The position numbers were made by a program, and so were the translations under genes. Below, piece after piece: positions 8,543 through 18,828 of a stretch of 50,580 bases of DNA. This DNA comes from an uncultured Prevotellaceae bacterium (GTDB lineage: Bacteria; Bacteroidota; Bacteroidia; Bacteroidales; Bacteroidaceae). The stretch covers positions 6,240 to 56,819 of the forward strand of contig ONTS01000016.1 of assembly GCA_900320845.1 (NCBI GenBank). Direction: 5' to 3'. The notes under the pieces were generated by a model. It did no database searches and had not been told where the DNA came from. It saw nothing but the letters and a program-made list of their open reading frames with translations. How positions within the stretch are numbered: the first letter of the stretch is position 1; the number at the start of each line of letters is the position of its first letter.

Positions 8543-9903
8543 TCTCCCTATTTGCTGGTTGCGGTGGTCTTGATCTCGGATTTAGGAGAGCAGGTTTCAA
8601 TGTCGTCTGGGCAAATGAATTCGACAAAACCATTCATGATACCTATCGTCGTAACCATCCGCAAACGATTTTGAATACATCCGACATTCGTACACTTCAT
8701 GAGGATAGTATTCCTGATTGTGACGGCATCATTGGCGGTCCTCCTTGCCAGTCTTGGAGCCTGGGTGGGAAAAGCCTTGGACTTGATGACGAACGAGGGC
8801 AATTAGTATATGATTATATTCGTATCGTAAAAGCAAAGCAGCCGAAATTCTTTATTATGGAGAATGTTGCCGGAATGGTTTCTCCAAGACACATCAAGAG
8901 TTTTCAGGGCTTTTTGGAACTCTTTCGCAATGCAGGGTATAGAGTCAAGTTTGAACTAATCAATGCAGCAGATTTCCGCATACCGCAAGACCGTCTCCGG
9001 GTCTTTATCGTCGGAATACGCAAGGACATAAATTGTGAGTATTTCTTTCCCGTCATAAAACCAAGAAAGGCAATATCTTTATACAAAGCCATAGGCGATT
9101 TAAAAACACCTCCAAGAGCATATTGTACTGAAAAGGTTATACAAAAGGATGAAGTTATTCCTAATCATGATTACTATACAGGTCCTTTCGATGCAAAATT
9201 CATGGCGAGAAACAGAATCAAGTCATGGGAGGAAAAATCATACACGATACAGGCACAAGCAAAAAACGAACCTCTTCATCCACAGGCACCCAAGATGAAA
9301 TACATTAATGAAAATCAAAGGAGTTTTGTACCAGGAAATGAAAAATTATACAGGCGTTTAAGCGTTCGGGAATGTGCGAGAATACAAACCTTCCCTGATA
9401 GATTCTATTTTGTGTATAGTGATGTTAGAGACGGGTATAAAATGGTAGGAAATGCCGTTCCGCCACGGTTGGCAGAAGCTCTGGCAGTTTCCATAAGAGA
9501 CTGCTTATCTCTTCTTGGCACGTCGACTACTTTTCAAAATGTTCTAATCGGCTATATAAAAAACTTGAAGGACTTAGAAATTGTAAAAAGAAGCAAAGTA
9601 TATTATGTTCGAAGTGACAATCGCGTCGGGGCACTTCAATATGGCCAGATAGAAAAACCTATCAAGTTGTTGTTGTTACATCACGGGAACATGAAATGGC
9701 TTTTTGAATTGACTACTGGTGCAGCACTGCCTTGTAATAAGGAATACTTGAAAAAACTTGGATTTAATCCACATGGAAAAAGCTATTGGTCTTTTATCGT
9801 AGATAGAGAATTGGAAGTCACAAATTACTCTTCAATTGTCAATGCTAATATAAAACTAACGACATCACCACAAATTATTCAGATACAATCTGATAATGTT
9901 TAA
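8533..9903 (+). CDS. Second DNA (cytosine-5) methyltransferase with a C-terminal extension
   Basis: A 456-residue paralogue of the first methyltransferase. The N-terminal 330 residues carry [21 protein letters not shown] with Cys72, ENVAGM and MVGNAVPPRLAEAL. The recognition segment reads YTIQAQAKNEPLHPQAP, so it differs from the HaeIII-type sequence of the first enzyme exactly where base contacts are expected. Residues about 331-456 form an extra domain that I do not recognise, with YVRSDNRVGALQYGQ and HHGNMKWLFELTTGA. Its start overlaps the endonuclease gene by 10 bases. It may protect the same site, a relaxed or hemimethylated form of it, or a different site. Confidence 0.88.
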   Translation: MEVISLFAGCGGLDLGFRRAGFNVVWANEFDKTIHDTYRRNHPQTILNTSDIRTLHEDSIPDCDGIIGGPPCQSWSLGGKSLGLDDERGQLVYDYIRIVKAKQPKFFIMENVAGMVSPRHIKSFQGFLELFRNAGYRVKFELINAADFRIPQDRLRVFIVGIRKDINCEYFFPVIKPRKAISLYKAIGDLKTPPRAYCTEKVIQKDEVIPNHDYYTGPFDAKFMARNRIKSWEEKSYTIQAQAKNEPLHPQAPKMKYINENQRSFVPGNEKLYRRLSVRECARIQTFPDRFYFVYSDVRDGYKMVGNAVPPRLAEALAVSIRDCLSLLGTSTTFQNVLIGYIKNLKDLEIVKRSKVYYVRSDNRVGALQYGQIEKPIKLLLLHHGNMKWLFELTTGAALPCNKEYLKKLGFNPHGKSYWSFIVDRELEVTNYSSIVNANIKLTTSPQIIQIQSDNV

Positions 9904-10159
9904 AGATGCTTCAGGAAATGCAGGTGTGACTTTCAAAAAAAATAACTCTCACCGTATTTCACGACGTCTTTAATTCAATTATTTCTTAGAGTATATGCTA
10001 CAAACTTAACACAACTGCTATATAAAGTTCAAAGAAAGGATTAGAATCTTCAGGGGATGACACTCAAGCTTTTGGTACGAAAAATGAGAGATTGCTCATA
10101 CTTTTAGAACAAACGCGGTGAAAGGAAAGGGAAGTAGCTTTTTAGTCGTTGACAGTATA
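9904..10159. other. Intergenic stretch after the restriction cassette
   Basis: AT-rich sequence without a convincing gene, strong hairpin or promoter. It separates the restriction cassette from a decayed gene on the opposite strand and is probably the edge of an acquired block. Confidence 0.4.
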
Positions 10160-10490
10160 GAAGAATGCTTCTGCCATCTGGATTAAGGTTGTTCAGTCTG
10201 CGCAAGTGATGTGTCATTTTTCTCCATCATACTGCCAAGGTCTGAGGATGAGCAGTCGCACTTCCACCTAGGTGGTGAAGAGGAGTCGTCAGGCTTGTAG
10301 TAGTCACGAACGCCATTATCAGTCAGAAAAATGAAGGGATGCCGTTCGTTCAGCAGCGCTATCATTACTTGTTTCTCGTCCTTTGAGCAGAATGGCAAAA
10401 CTATCACTGCTCCTTTTCGGGCTTGCAAGATGCAGGAGTTCTTTCTTCTGTCATTATCTTTCTGGTTATTCGTTGCATTACCAGATATTA
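10160..10490 (-). pseudogene. Decayed remnant, resembling the C-terminal part of a Bacteroidota transposase-like protein
   Basis: The minus strand encodes ARKGAVIVLPFCSKDEKQ, then FIFLTDNGVRDYYKPDD (from 10428 down). After a frame shift it continues RLLILRPWQYDGEK, then a stop and HIT. From memory this order (RxGAVxVxP, EK, FLxxNG, YKP, RLLxLxPW) matches a conserved C-terminal region found in IS200-like transposase-type proteins of Bacteroidota. That attribution is uncertain. At least one frameshift and one in-frame stop show it is dead. The N-terminal part is missing, cut off by the end of the neighbouring methyltransferase gene. Its position suggests past mobile-element activity beside the restriction cassette. 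Confidence 0.5.
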
Positions 10491-10494
10491 TTCC

Positions 10495-11958
10495 TCAATT
10501 CTTCTTCACCAGTTTCAGTACTATATATGAGCTATACGGCTTCAGGAAGCTGTTTGCAAGGGTATAGTCCGTGCGCCGGAGGGGCTTGCGAAGCGATGTG
10601 GGTAGCTTGTGTACAGGCAACAGCATAATGCCGTGGGTGGAACTGAGGCTGAAGCGTCCTGCTGTCATGGTCTTCACGTCCTTCACCTTCAGGGTCGTTG
10701 CACCATGCCATGAAGATTGTTTGTGGCGGAGTAGGCGACGGCGTTGTTGTGAAGGGATGTCGAAGATGAGGCAGCCGCCAGGTTTCAGTATGCGGTATGC
10801 TTCGTTGATGATGTCGCTGATGACGTTGGTGTCGAGGTGCATCATGAGATGGAAGGCATAAACGGTGTCGAACATGTTGTCGTCAAAGCCCGTGTCAGTG
10901 GCTGATGCCTGTCGGAAATCCACATTTTGATGGCGTCTGCGTGCATGCTTCATCATCTCGTTGCTGGCATCGAGGGCATGCGTGGCATAGTTGGTGAGCC
11001 TGCCTGTTCCGCAAGCCATTTCCAACCGTTGTGTGCCGTGCGCAGTGTCGATGAGTTGGTCGAGTATGCGACGCTCCTCGTAGTCGATGAAGTGTCCGTA
11101 GCTGTTGCCGAAACGGCTGTCGTCGTATTGGTCGGCAATCGTGTCGTAGTAGTCCACGACGGAATCATTTGAGTGAGACGAGGGAGACGTATCTTTGTTG
11201 GCGTGGCGTTCACGGGACGAGTCGCATATCTCTACCGTAAGTATATTCCTTTCAGTCTCGTCTTCAGTCACTTTGGTATCACAGCAGGTTTCCTCTTTTC
11301 TTTGAAGATATCTGAACACGTTGTCTATCTGTTCGGGAAAGGTGTTGCCGAAGCGTTGGTTGAAAAATGCTCCTCCTATGGTGAACGCCCAAGCTCCTGC
11401 AGTGTCTATGATGTCTAATTTTTCATAGCTGTCTATGCTGCCAGCCACGCACACAGGGGCATCAACTTGGCTGCACAAACTATGTATCAGTGCTTCGGTA
11501 TCACCCGTGTAGCGGTATGCCAGCAGGTCGATGCCATAGGCACCGCACTCTATGTAGTGTTGTGCTTCACCCACCATGGCGCGTATGTCGCCATCAAGTG
11601 TTGACGGTCTGCCCGACACCAGTCCTACGAAAGGCATGTACTTGATGCCATGCTCTTGGCAGTAGGCGTTGATGTTATCGGTGAAGGTGGTGCCCATGAG
11701 AATGTCGCACTGACATTCCACAGCCATGTGTGCCGCCTCCATGCCCTCCTCTTCAGTGTAAGCCACCACCTCCAAGCACGTTGTCTTACCGCAGTCTTTC
11801 ATTTGTCGGTAGAGAGCTCTCATCTCGTCAAGGGGCAGCGGTTGCTCCTTGAAGCCCCAGTAATGTGCCGGCGAGTCTTTGCACTGCTGGAATATCTCCG
11901 CAGCGTTTGGTGCGGTGAGGTCGTCGTAGGTGAGCATCACTATGAGATGTGGGGACAT
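10495..11958 (-). CDS. Fusion of a TIM-barrel protein and a SAM-dependent methyltransferase
   Basis: A 487-residue protein. Residues 1-215 look like a TIM barrel of unknown function, with CLEVVAYTEEEG, CDILMGTTF, MPFVGLVSGRPS, AYGIDLLAYRYTGD, CVAGSIDS and FTIGGAFF. It is like conserved aldolase-like barrels but has no activity I can name. Residues about 216-265 are a low-complexity Ser/Thr/acidic linker. Residues 266-487 are a class I methyltransferase with YDTIADQYDD, motif I RLEMACGTGR (311-320), DASNEMM, and motif IV-like FDTVYAFHLMMHLD followed by LKPGGCLIFDIP. It lies 72 bases downstream of the PorE-like gene on the same strand. The substrate of either half is unknown. Confidence 0.7.
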   Translation of the reverse strand: MSPHLIVMLTYDDLTAPNAAEIFQQCKDSPAHYWGFKEQPLPLDEMRALYRQMKDCGKTTCLEVVAYTEEEGMEAAHMAVECQCDILMGTTFTDNINAYCQEHGIKYMPFVGLVSGRPSTLDGDIRAMVGEAQHYIECGAYGIDLLAYRYTGDTEALIHSLCSQVDAPVCVAGSIDSYEKLDIIDTAGAWAFTIGGAFFNQRFGNTFPEQIDNVFRYLQRKEETCCDTKVTEDETERNILTVEICDSSRERHANKDTSPSSHSNDSVVDYYDTIADQYDDSRFGNSYGHFIDYEERRILDQLIDTAHGTQRLEMACGTGRLTNYATHALDASNEMMKHARRRHQNVDFRQASATDTGFDDNMFDTVYAFHLMMHLDTNVISDIINEAYRILKPGGCLIFDIPSQQRRRLLRHKQSSWHGATTLKVKDVKTMTAGRFSLSSTHGIMLLPVHKLPTSLRKPLRRTDYTLANSFLKPYSSYIVLKLVKKN

Positions 11959-12030
11959 AGGGGAGGATTTTACTGTATGACAAGTTACAAAGTTTGGTTT
12001 ATCTCTTTAAGGATAGTTGTCCGTTGGCGG

Positions 12031-14100
12031 TCAGAATTCTATGTCAAAGAAGATTTCTTCGTCTTCTTCCTCTTCTTTCTTGGTCTTGGGTTTGGGCGGA
12101 TTCTTTAGGTTGCCGTCCTTGTCGAACATGCCGTAAGTGGTACGCAGCACAATGAACTCCGTGCGGCGGTTTATCTGGTTGCATATCTCTTGCTTTTCCT
12201 TGTCGAGCTTTCCGATGAACTCCTGTGTGAGCACGTCGCCCTCTTTCAGCCAATTGTACTGTGCTGCCAGTTTCTTTCTCACTGTCTTAGGCTTCTCCTT
12301 GCCGTATCCCACGGGTGTGAGTCGGTCGGTGGCAATGCCTTTGGATATGAGGTAGCGCACCACGCTCTCGGCGCGACGCTGTGCCAGTTTCTTGTTATAT
12401 GCCTGTGTGCCCTTGTAGTCGCAGTGGGCACTGAGCTCTATGGTCACGTTGGGATTCTCGTTAAGCAGCGTGACGAGCTCGTCGAGTGCCTTTTCGCTCT
12501 CTGGGCGTAGGGTGGCTTTGTCGAAGTCGTAGAAGATGTTATCTATCATCACAGGCACACTGATGGGCGCCAAGGGAAACTGTAGCACGTGTTCTTCAGA
12601 ATCGTCAACGATACCTACGCGCAATGACTGTTTATGGTTGAGGTATCCCTTACATGTTCCCATGAAGAGATATTCAACTCCAGGCTTCACTACCTGTTCG
12701 AAGGAGCCATCGCCCTTCACGCTGAGCTTTAGATTGGTGCCGTCGTTGCCCACCATGTACACTTGTGCCGCCGGCAACTCGTAGCCGTCCATCTCATACA
12801 CCCAGCCCTTTACCGTCTGAACAATCTCGTCGTACTCAAAGCTGTAGATGCTTTCCCATCCGCGTCCGTCGTTTCGGTTGGAGCAGAAGAAACCACGGTT
12901 CTTCACTCCCTCGAAGGTCATGCCAAAGTCATCACCTTGCGAGTTGAGCGGAAAACCGGGATGTTCGAGCTGGTATCTGCCATTTCTTCCTACTGTTGCA
13001 ATGAAGATATCAAGTCCGCCCAGTCCTGCATGTCCGTCGGAGGAGAAGTAGAGGTCGCCATTGGGTCGGAAGGTGGGAAACATTTCGTCGCCGGCAGTGT
13101 TGACAGGAGCACCCACGTTCTCAACTATGCCTATCCCTGCCGAGGTTAACTGTGCCCGCCATATATCGAGCCCACCAAGTCCTCCCGGTATGTCGCTCAC
13201 GAAGTAGAGCCACAGTCCGTCGGGGCTCACGGCAGGATGGGCGAACGATGACAGCGAGTCGCGGGTGATGAGTAAGTCGGTAGGTTTGCTCCAAGCTGCA
13301 TCAGCGCGGTTGGAAGTCACTATCTGTGCATAGCGTGGATACTGCGGGTCGGTCTTGCATTGTGTGAGATACATTACCCTCTGGTCAGGCGAGAAACTGC
13401 ATGCGCCCTCGTCCCATGAGGTGTTGAGACCGCTCTCTATCGCCTCAGGACGCGACCACACTCCTTTATCGTTCTTGGTGGAGAGGAATATGTCGCCGGC
13501 CTTGGCGCCAGTGATGCCCGACAGGTCGTCGCCCTGTGCCTGATTGCGGGTGGAGGTGAAGTAAAGTTGCTCATGTTGGTCGCCCTGGAGCATAGGACTG
13601 TAATCGGCGCGTTGCGAGTTGAATACATCCATCTTCTTCACTGTATAGCGTGATCCTGCTGCTTTCCACTCGGCTGCCTTACGCGCGGTGAGCAGACTCT
13701 GCCGCAGTAGCTCGTTGTCCTTCATCGAGTCGGCAGCAATGAGCAGTTCCTTCTCAGCTTCTTTGTAGTTGCCAGTGCGTAACAGTTGTCGTCCCAAGTG
13801 CAGATGTGTCTCTGGTGTGTCCTGTTTGTAACGGATGACATTGCGGTAGGCGCCGATAGCTTTCTGGTAAGCTCCATAGCGCTCGTAGCAGTACGCCATC
13901 TTGGCGGCTATCCGTCCTCGTTCGTCGCGCATCTTGGGAGGTGTCTTGCTGTAAGCCTGCCTGAACTGGCTGGCAGCATCGTAGTATTCGCCCAGGGCGA
14001 GGTGTTTCTCACCTTTCTTCAAGTTGCGCTCTGCCCCGCATGCCGTGAGCAACAGACAGGCAACGATGACTATATATATATAATGGTGTCTGCGTTTCAT
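12031..14100 (-). CDS. porE: PorE-like outer-membrane lipoprotein (TPR, PD40 propeller, OmpA-C) of the type IX secretion system
   Basis: A 689-residue protein. The lipoprotein signal ends LLLTACG, so it is predicted to be lipid-anchored at Cys19. After that come TPR repeats (about residues 25-150, with KAIGAYRNVIRY and EAEKELLIAA), a PD40/WD40-like beta-propeller (about 180-430, with FSPDQRVMYLTQ, AVSPDGLWLYFVSD and FRPNGDLYFSSDG), a carboxypeptidase-regulatory-like domain (about 440-530), and an OmpA C-terminal peptidoglycan-binding domain (about 545-660, with LSAHCDYKG and RRAESVVRYLISKGI). This order is that of PorE of the T9SS, which links the PorK/N ring to peptidoglycan. The tail is acidic. 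The frame is open up to 14379, but the signal peptide fixes the start at 14100. Confidence 0.75.
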   Translation of the reverse strand: MKRRHHYIYIVIVACLLLTACGAERNLKKGEKHLALGEYYDAASQFRQAYSKTPPKMRDERGRIAAKMAYCYERYGAYQKAIGAYRNVIRYKQDTPETHLHLGRQLLRTGNYKEAEKELLIAADSMKDNELLRQSLLTARKAAEWKAAGSRYTVKKMDVFNSQRADYSPMLQGDQHEQLYFTSTRNQAQGDDLSGITGAKAGDIFLSTKNDKGVWSRPEAIESGLNTSWDEGACSFSPDQRVMYLTQCKTDPQYPRYAQIVTSNRADAAWSKPTDLLITRDSLSSFAHPAVSPDGLWLYFVSDIPGGLGGLDIWRAQLTSAGIGIVENVGAPVNTAGDEMFPTFRPNGDLYFSSDGHAGLGGLDIFIATVGRNGRYQLEHPGFPLNSQGDDFGMTFEGVKNRGFFCSNRNDGRGWESIYSFEYDEIVQTVKGWVYEMDGYELPAAQVYMVGNDGTNLKLSVKGDGSFEQVVKPGVEYLFMGTCKGYLNHKQSLRVGIVDDSEEHVLQFPLAPISVPVMIDNIFYDFDKATLRPESEKALDELVTLLNENPNVTIELSAHCDYKGTQAYNKKLAQRRAESVVRYLISKGIATDRLTPVGYGKEKPKTVRKKLAAQYNWLKEGDVLTQEFIGKLDKEKQEICNQINRRTEFIVLRTTYGMFDKDGNLKNPPKPKTKKEEEEDEEIFFDIEF

Positions 14101-14117
14101 AAGTCTTTGATGATGAC

Positions 14118-14139
14118 TTGCTGTCGATAATGACAGCAA
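14118..14139 (-). promoter_or_regulatory. Hairpin just upstream of the PorE-like gene
   Basis: TTGCTGTC (14118-14125) pairs perfectly with GACAGCAA (14132-14139) around a 6-base loop, 17 bases before the start codon on the minus strand. It could influence translation of the lipoprotein mRNA or be a protein-binding site. The rest of 14140-14290 shows no gene. Confidence 0.35.
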
Positions 14140-14292
14140 CTGTTTCACTTTTAACGCAAAATCTTTCCGATTATTGCCATGAGACGATGAGAAGTTGGAG
14201 GGACGAGGAGGATGAAGCGAGGATGAAGCTATGTGTACGGAGGTGGAAATACCCGATAGCCCACGTCGTTCATGCCAGCAATTGTACATTGT

Positions 14293-14326
14293 TTGGCAGT
14301 GTTTATGCGTTTGGCACGCTTTTTGT
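14293..14326 (+). promoter_or_regulatory. Two tandem sigma-54-like -24/-12 boxes before groES
   Basis: TTGGCAGTGTTTATGC has GG at 14295-14296 and GC at 14307-14308, exactly 10 bases apart as in sigma-54 promoters. The next box, TTGGCACGCTTTTTGT, has GG at 14313-14314 and GT instead of GC at 14325-14326, with the same spacing. The first matches the TGGCAC-N5-TTGC pattern fairly well and the second has the better -24 half. Transcription from the second would begin near 14338, giving a leader of about 34 bases for groES. No TAnnTTTG box is seen here. Confidence 0.45.
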
Positions 14327-14371
14327 AGAATAAAAGGCGTAGAATAATCAACCAATAAAAACATACCTATT

Positions 14372-14641
14372 ATGAACATTCAACCTTTAGCAGACCGCGT
14401 GCTGGTGAGCCCGGCAGCGGCAGAAGAAAAAGTAGGCGGTATCATCATTCCCGACACCGCAAAAGAGAAACCCCTCCATGGTAAGGTGGTAGCAGCAGGC
14501 AATGGTACCAAAGACGAAGAAATGGTGCTCAAAGCGGGCGACGATATTCTCTACGGCAAGTATGCAGGAACTGAGATAGAACTCGAAGGCGAGAAATACC
14601 TCATCATGCGTCAGAGCGATGTGCTGGCAATACTGAAGTAA
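14372..14641 (+). CDS. groES: Co-chaperonin GroES
   Basis: An 89-residue protein, the standard GroES length. Signatures are [32 protein letters not shown] (positions 3-34, containing the mobile loop that binds GroEL), then VVAAGNG, a [15 protein letters not shown] strand and the C-terminal [10 protein letters not shown]. It caps the GroEL ring during ATP-driven folding in the cytoplasm. groEL follows after 35 bases, forming the usual operon. Confidence 0.98.
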   Translation: MNIQPLADRVLVSPAAAEEKVGGIIIPDTAKEKPLHGKVVAAGNGTKDEEMVLKAGDDILYGKYAGTEIELEGEKYLIMRQSDVLAILK

Positions 14642-14661
14642 TCATAAAATCAAAGCATTAA

Positions 14662-16305
<1,644 letters not shown>

Positions 16306-16343
16306 TTGATAATACGAAGCGAGACTGACGTCCGCTCCTAATA

Positions 16344-16390
16344 AAAGCGTGGTAACTGACCAATTCAGTTGCCACGCTTTCTTATTGATG
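16344..16390 (+). terminator. Intrinsic terminator after groEL
   Basis: AAAGCGTGG pairs with CCACGCTTT, and the inner AACTG pairs with CAGTT, giving about 15 pairs with a short loop (16344-16380). A T-rich stretch CTTATT follows. It closes the groES-groEL transcript. The rest of 16306-16557 holds no gene. Confidence 0.8.
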
Positions 16391-16514
16391 TGATGTTACT
16401 TCTGTGCTATTGTATTGTAGTTGTGAACGATGAGTTGACCATCATTGTTTAGACTTTCAAGGCTGTAATACAAGAAAATGCCATCCATTGTGTGTACATA
16501 TCAGAAAGAAATCC

Positions 16515-16522
16515 TACATTTG
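16515..16522 (+). promoter_or_regulatory. -7 box of a probable promoter for manC
   Basis: TACATTTG fits the -7 consensus, 35 bases before the manC ATG. The nearest upstream TTG is at 16488-16490, 24 bases away, slightly long for the -33 element. Confidence 0.5.
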
Positions 16523-16557
16523 TAGAATAAATTGACGCACAAAATTAGTCTTATATC

Positions 16558-17622
16558 ATGCAAACGTCTCACAATCATTTAGTTATTATGGCGGGCGGTG
16601 TAGGCAGCCGTTTTTGGCCGATGAGTACCGAAGAGCGCCCCAAACAGTTTATCGATGTGCTTGGCGTAGGCCGTAGCCTGTTGCAACTTACCTTCGACAG
16701 ATTCAAAGATGTGGTGCCGGCAGAGAATGTGTGGGTTGTGACCAATGCTCGCTATGCCGACATCGTAGCAGAGCAGCTGCCCGACATGCCGCGCGGAAAC
16801 ATCCTTCAGGAACCCTGTCGTCGGAATACTGCGCCATGTATAGCTTACGTGAGCTGCCGCATCAAGGCACAGGACGACAATGCCAACATCGTGGTGGCAC
16901 CCAGCGACCACATCGTTACCGACGTGGCAGAGTTTCAGCGCGTCATACGTCAGTGCCTCGACTTCGTCAACGACACCGATGCCATACTCACATTGGGTAT
17001 GAAACCCACACGTCCGGAGACGGGATATGGCTACATTCAGGCTGACCTCAGTGCCAGCAGCGTACGCAACAAAGAGATATTCCGCGTGTTCTCCTTCCGC
17101 GAGAAGCCCGACCTGGAAACCGCAGAAAAGTATATACAAGACAAGAGTTACTTCTGGAACTCCGGCATCTTCATCTGGAATGTGCACACTATCGTCAACG
17201 CCTTCCGTATCTATCAGCCTGCTATGAGCAGAATTTTTGAGCAGATGAAGTCATATTTCGGTACCGACAAAGAACAGGAGGTGCTCAACGAGCGTTATCC
17301 TGAATGCGAAAACATCAGTATCGACTACGCCGTGATGGAGAAAGCTGACGAAATCTATGTCTGTCCGGCAGACTTCGGATGGAGCGACCTTGGTACATGG
17401 GGCTCGCTGCTGATGCAGACACCGCGAGACTTGCAGGGAAACAGTCTCATCGGCGACAACATCAGAGTGTTCGATACCAACAACTGTATTATACACACCA
17501 CTGAAGAAAAGAAGGTGGTGGTGCAGGGACTCGATGGATATATCGTGGCAGAAAAGGATAACACCCTGCTCATCTGCCGACTCAGCGAGGAACAGCGCAT
17601 CAAGCAGTATACAGAAGAGTGA
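16558..17622 (+). CDS. manC: Mannose-1-phosphate guanylyltransferase
   Basis: A 354-residue nucleotidyltransferase converting mannose-1-phosphate and GTP to GDP-mannose. The N-terminal MAGGVGSRFWPMS with ERPKQF is the nucleotide-binding signature. VVAPSDHIV, ETGYGYIQA, FREKPDLETAEKYI and FWNSGIFIW follow in the expected order. It lacks the C-terminal phosphomannose isomerase domain of bifunctional enzymes. GDP-mannose is the substrate of the Gmd encoded 92 bases downstream, so this begins a GDP-fucose set. Confidence 0.95.
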   Translation: MQTSHNHLVIMAGGVGSRFWPMSTEERPKQFIDVLGVGRSLLQLTFDRFKDVVPAENVWVVTNARYADIVAEQLPDMPRGNILQEPCRRNTAPCIAYVSCRIKAQDDNANIVVAPSDHIVTDVAEFQRVIRQCLDFVNDTDAILTLGMKPTRPETGYGYIQADLSASSVRNKEIFRVFSFREKPDLETAEKYIQDKSYFWNSGIFIWNVHTIVNAFRIYQPAMSRIFEQMKSYFGTDKEQEVLNERYPECENISIDYAVMEKADEIYVCPADFGWSDLGTWGSLLMQTPRDLQGNSLIGDNIRVFDTNNCIIHTTEEKKVVVQGLDGYIVAEKDNTLLICRLSEEQRIKQYTEE

Positions 17623-17714
17623 CCAGGAAGGCTTCCTGCGCTATGGAAATGCTAGCATGCCTCAATCGTAAATAAATAGTACATAGTAAATCGTCAAATA
17701 ATTATTCCCCTTTC

Positions 17715-18782
17715 ATGTCTAAAAACATTGCATTGATTACCGGTATTACCGGTCAGGACGGCTCCTATCTCGCCGAGTTCCTTATTGAAAAAGGTTACGA
17801 AGTGCACGGACTGCTGCGTCGCAGTAGCTCGTTCAACACCGGACGCATTGAACATCTCTACCTCGATGAGTGGGTTCGCGACATGAAACAGAAGCGTCTT
17901 GTCGACCTCCATTGGGCAGATATGACTGACTCTTCGTCGCTCATACGCATCATAGGCGAGGTGAAGCCTACCGAGATTTACAATCTGGCAGCACAAAGCC
18001 ATGTGAAGGTGTCGTTCGATGTTCCCGAATATACCGCCGACACCGATGCCGTAGGAACGTTGCGTCTGCTCGAAGCGGTGCGTATCTGCGGACTGGAACA
18101 CCAGTGCCGTATCTATCAGGCAAGCACATCTGAACTTTTCGGACTCGTTCAGGAGGTGCCCCAAAAGGAGACGACGCCCTTCTATCCACGTTCACCTTAT
18201 GCCGTAGCAAAGTTATATGCGTACTGGATTATAAAGAACTATCGCGAATCGTATGGCATGTTCTGCGCCAATGGCATCCTATTCAATCACGAAAGCGAAC
18301 GTCGCGGCGAGACATTTGTGACCCGAAAGATTACACTTGCCGCAGCACGTATTGCTCAAGGGCATCAGAATAAGCTTTACCTCGGTAATCTCAGTGCCTT
18401 GCGCGACTGGGGATATGCTCCCGACTATGTGGAGTGTATGTGGCTTATCCTGCAGCAGCCGCAGCCCGACGATTTCGTCATCGCCACTGGTGAGTACCAC
18501 ACCGTTCGTGAGTTTGCTACACTTGCCTTCCGTGAGGTGGGCATAGAGCTGGAATGGCAGGGCGAAGGACTGGAAGAGAAAGGCATAGACAAGGCCACAG
18601 GACGTAGCTTAGTGGAGGTAGACCCGCGCTTCTTCCGTCCCGCTGAAGTGGAACAACTCCTCGGCGATCCCACCAAAGCAAAGGAAAAACTTGGCTGGAA
18701 CCCACGCAAGACTTCATTTGAAAAGCTCATCAAACTCATGGTGGAGCATGATATGAAAAAGGTAAAAAAACTATACCTCTGA
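17715..18782 (+). CDS. gmd: GDP-mannose 4,6-dehydratase
   Basis: A 355-residue short-chain dehydrogenase/reductase of normal Gmd length that makes GDP-4-keto-6-deoxymannose. NADP binding is shown by [14 protein letters not shown]. The catalytic region contains STSELFG and [15 protein letters not shown] with the YxxxK pair. [19 protein letters not shown] is a typical Gmd segment. It lies between manC and a secreted protease gene, with fcl about 2.4 kb further on. Confidence 0.96.
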   Translation: MSKNIALITGITGQDGSYLAEFLIEKGYEVHGLLRRSSSFNTGRIEHLYLDEWVRDMKQKRLVDLHWADMTDSSSLIRIIGEVKPTEIYNLAAQSHVKVSFDVPEYTADTDAVGTLRLLEAVRICGLEHQCRIYQASTSELFGLVQEVPQKETTPFYPRSPYAVAKLYAYWIIKNYRESYGMFCANGILFNHESERRGETFVTRKITLAAARIAQGHQNKLYLGNLSALRDWGYAPDYVECMWLILQQPQPDDFVIATGEYHTVREFATLAFREVGIELEWQGEGLEEKGIDKATGRSLVEVDPRFFRPAEVEQLLGDPTKAKEKLGWNPRKTSFEKLIKLMVEHDMKKVKKLYL

Positions 18783-18828
18783 CAGCATATATCGGTCACA
18801 GATTAGTAATTAGATAATTCAAACAACT

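Noticed and set aside
14101-14379. Extended N-terminus for the PorE-like gene up to 14379
   Set aside because: The added residues resemble no protein, would run over the groES promoter boxes, and would hide the clear lipoprotein signal starting at 14100.
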